A DNA stretch of 64,000 nucleotides, taken from positions 186,001-250,000 of the forward strand of contig JAWUZG010000175.1 in NCBI GenBank assembly GCA_036785705.1, in the 5' to 3' direction. Source of the DNA: Acanthornis magna (lineage: Eukaryota > Chordata > Aves > Passeriformes > Acanthizidae). The position numbers and the translations under genes are program-made. Shown piece after piece: positions 61,001 to 64,000 of this stretch (position 1 is its first letter; every line of letters starts with the position of its first letter). Below the pieces are notes generated by a model. The model was given only the letters and a program-made list of their open reading frames with translations. It made no database searches and had not been told where the DNA came from.

Positions 61001-64000
61001 GTATGTGGCATGGAAACTGGGGCACATTTGGTGAAATCAGGAGTCTGCAGACACTGCTGCGGTGGCAGGAGGCTCTGTACCTTTAGAAGATTGTACTCGG
61101 CTTAATCTGCACTTTCTCAGATCAGCTCTAAGTTTGTGAAACATTTTTGTTTATTGTATTTCCAAATGATATATTTAATTTCTATATACTCAGTGGAGTC
61201 TTGACTTGTATGAATGTTTATCCCACAGGCAGTGTTAAGTATCTTGCAAGCAGATCTGTCTGTGCTTTTCATGGTGTTCATTTATCTACATAGCCCACTC
61301 AAGGCTGTTTCAGCACAGGAAATGCTGAAAATGCACAGTGCTTCAACAGTGTATGAGCTGTTTATCTTCAGATGTACTTTTCAGGGTCTGGTTTGTGTGG
61401 TGCACTGAAGAAAACAGATCAAAGTGACATATCCTGTAATTTCATTACCTTTGTCTTACAAATTTTGTTTGGGCCTGTTCTCAATAGAATAGCACTGGGA
61501 CCAAAACAGATATTTGAAAAATCTTTGAAGTTTGGAACGTATGGGAGGTAGAACAGACTTGTGACAGTAGACTCTGCTTGAAAGCTAAGCTGGTAATTTA
61601 ATATACCGAATGCATTATGGAAACTGTTCATGTTTAGAAGCATCGATAAAGAATCAGTTCCTAAAGAAAACCAAACTCTGTCTTAGATTTGCACAAATGC
61701 TCAGTTCCTGTGTTGGCAGTGAAACATATTTATCCTAGAACCACTTTTTGATGCTCCTTAGTTCTTTACATCCTGTCTAGTTATTAGCAGCAAACCTCAT
61801 GTAAAGCAGCTGAGAAATGTTGCCAGGCCAGAAACTAAACTCTGTGTTATATCCTTTTGAATGTTTGACTAATAGACAAGGAAGATAGCTTCCAGCTAAG
61901 GCACAGAATGTCTCATCTTTCTAAGCTGAAATTATTAATTTTACTGAGTTCTCACAAAGCACAACAAAGTACACAATATAATAAGGAGTCCTGTAAAGAA
62001 GTTTTCTGTGCTTTTAATTCTCCTTGAAATCAGGAATGGGCATCAATGATCAAGTTTTCAACTGAGTCTGGGTTTTCTTGAAAGATCAGATCCTTAAATT
62101 TTTGGTGGGATTGTTATTCCCAATTTTTAAAATTTTCTACTTTGGTTTTTCTGAAAAACAAGCTAAATAGAAATCATAAAATGGCTTATTATTTTATTTG
62201 TAAGTATTGAAATGGATATTTGTAGTTTAAAAGTGCAGATTTATACTTTCAAATTCCTAAAGGCATGGTAATTTCTGTGTGCATCTCCTGAATACTTTTT
62301 CAGAGTAAGTATAGACCAAACTGTAAAAACCATAAATGAAACTTCAATTTTGTATAGAGATAGGTGAACGAGTTACAGAAAAGAACACATGTAAGTTTTC
62401 CATTTCTAATACCCTTCAGAAATAACTCTTCATGGATCAATATTTGGTCTGGTACAAAATGTGTGATGCTGTTGATTAATCCAGCCAGGTTTGCTTAAAC
62501 TGAATAGCCTAAAGTCATTCTTAAAGCTCAGAGAAAATGTGACTAAAAATGAGAAATGAAATAAAACAAGAATTTGAAAGTATTCCTTCACTAGTAATTA
62601 TTAAGTCCTCTGTTTGGATCTAGGTAAAAATTTATATTCAGCTCTGCCTGATTCATTGCAGTGAGAGCTCTGTATGTCCAGAAAAACCCTGAAATGTTCA
62701 ATTGATGAGCAGTGTTGGCCAGAATATAGTTTGCCATGCATGTTGCTTTTAAATTTAGGAAAAGTAAACATTTTTGTTTTGAATAATTTAAACCTGAAAA
62801 TAGAGGTAACATGGGAAATGTGATCCTTATTCTGATCCTATTTCAGATTATGTTAAAATTAGCTTTAATACCATGCTTTAGCTGGTGGTATGTTTTGAAA
62901 AGAACAATTTATGGCAAGTATGTTTTCCTATTTTGGTGTTTCTGAACATAGTTATATGACCTATGGCAATCAGGGAATTAGATGTTATATACTTTCAAAT
63001 AAGGAAACTAAATTTTATATATTCTTCCTAATATGGGGAATTCCCTCTCCACGTACCACAGGAAAATCTAGTTGAGTTGATGGTTATAGCTGTGGAAAGA
63101 AATATTCATGGAAATACTAGTGAAAAATACGGAAAGGTGGTGCTTCACTCAGGATTTAGAGAGATCTATAGTCTTTTCCTTGGTGCTTTCAGGCCGTAAC
63201 TTGCAAGTCTTACTTGACTGAGTCCCTGGTTCTCTCTTCAGGAGCTGAATGAGGAGCCAGAAGATGGCTCCTCAGTTCTCATCTCAGCTGGCCAAACTTC
63301 TCAGGGCCACATCCCAGGCTGCATCAGACTCATTATTCTTGATCACTCGTACCTCATGTCCCCACGTGGAGGGAGGGGAGTACTTCTCACCCATGTGGGA
63401 CTGCTGGGAAGGTCAATGCTTTGTGAGACTGTGGTGCCCTTAAATATCAGAGGAACCAAGGAAGTAACAAAGACTGATCTTTTATTACGTAGATCTTGGT
63501 GTCCATTCCTCGTGATTTTTTTTCCTACACATCTTTGCTATATTCTTGATATGTTCCCTGTGCCTGCTTCTAAAGACTGCATGCTGGAAAGAAGTGACAC
63601 TGCTGCTTGGCTTTAGGGGCTCGCCTTTTCCTGCATGACTGTGCAGGCGCCCAGGATGATGCTATGATCAACATCACAGCACCAGTTTCCTTTCTCAACT
63701 CTTAGTTGCTTCAGAAATTTATAAGATGCGGGAGGCCACCTTAAAGTCATAAATAGCTATGCACTGATGCTGTTTTCATGTCATCAAAAGTCTTTTTAAG
63801 CACACTTGCATGGGTGAGCATGGTCAATACCCACACCCACATCTTAATTTTTAGTGGCATACATGCACGTAAAAGTCCACCAGCATGGACCTGTGTTTGT
63901 ATCCCATAAAGTTCTGTGCTTGTCACCTGCACAGCAAAAAATGTGCATATGATTTTTTTCCCAGATGTACAGATTTTAGTTTGCTTTGCAAATTCTGTGT
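58080..64000. other. Unique non-coding DNA, no gene seen
   Basis: AT-rich, CpG-poor sequence to the end of the window. Open frames up to 95 codons (59494-59781, +) and 86 codons (63356-63616, +) are unrecognised. One frame at 59803-59994 encodes a hydrophobic stretch, but its T-rich composition explains that. No transposon end recognised. Confidence 0.55.

Overview
The window looks like a piece of a bird chromosome. The evidence is the repeats: several fossils of CR1, the dominant avian LINE, with recognisable 3' ends and reverse-transcriptase residues (about 8.5, 8.9, 15.0, 16.3, 33 and 36.6-37.9 kb), and one solo LTR of an avian endogenous retrovirus type (57.5-58.1 kb). I see no bacterial or viral gene organisation, no rRNA or tRNA that I can support, and no CRISPR array. 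Identifiable transposon sequence is only a few percent of the window, as is usual in birds.

I find no convincing protein-coding exon. No open frame exceeds about 160 codons, and none resembles a family I know apart from broken CR1 reverse-transcriptase pieces. The DNA is mostly AT-rich, CpG-poor and single-copy, so the window is either the inside of a very long intron or a gene desert. The best clue for the intron reading is at 15.7 kb on the + strand: a strong 3' splice site (pyrimidine tract, then TTTTACAG) directly joined to a strong 5' splice site (GTAAGT). A second strong donor lies 38 nt further on, and all three frames between them carry stop codons. This is the layout of a vertebrate recursive-splicing site with its RS-exon, a device known from very long introns of mostly neuronal genes. 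If it is real, the host gene runs on the + strand.

Region by region: 1-8.4 kb is unique sequence. 8.45-9.18 kb holds two old CR1 pieces in opposite orientation. 9.2-15 kb is unique sequence ending in a CR1 3' end. 15.7 kb has the recursive-splice candidate. 16.3 kb has a CR1 3' end, followed by a weak cryptic-exon candidate. 21.9-23.3 kb has a G-run block, a CpG-rich patch with 18 CpGs in about 330 bp, and a long pyrimidine tract. 23.9-29.4 kb has AT-rich microsatellites and a short ATGCAT-rich repeat. 32.9-33.4 kb is an old CR1. 34.3 kb has a recent 37-bp tandem duplication. 36.55-37.88 kb is the best-preserved CR1, with a mutated catalytic motif and internal deletions, followed by the longest open frame of the window (159 codons, unknown). 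38.4-57.5 kb is mainly unique sequence with small tandem repeats. 57.53-58.08 kb is the solo LTR. 58.1-64 kb is unique sequence.

No genes work together here in the operon sense. The value of the window lies in possible RNA-processing and regulatory signals and in its transposon fossils. All identities come from reading the sequence and from memory of repeat families; nothing was searched.
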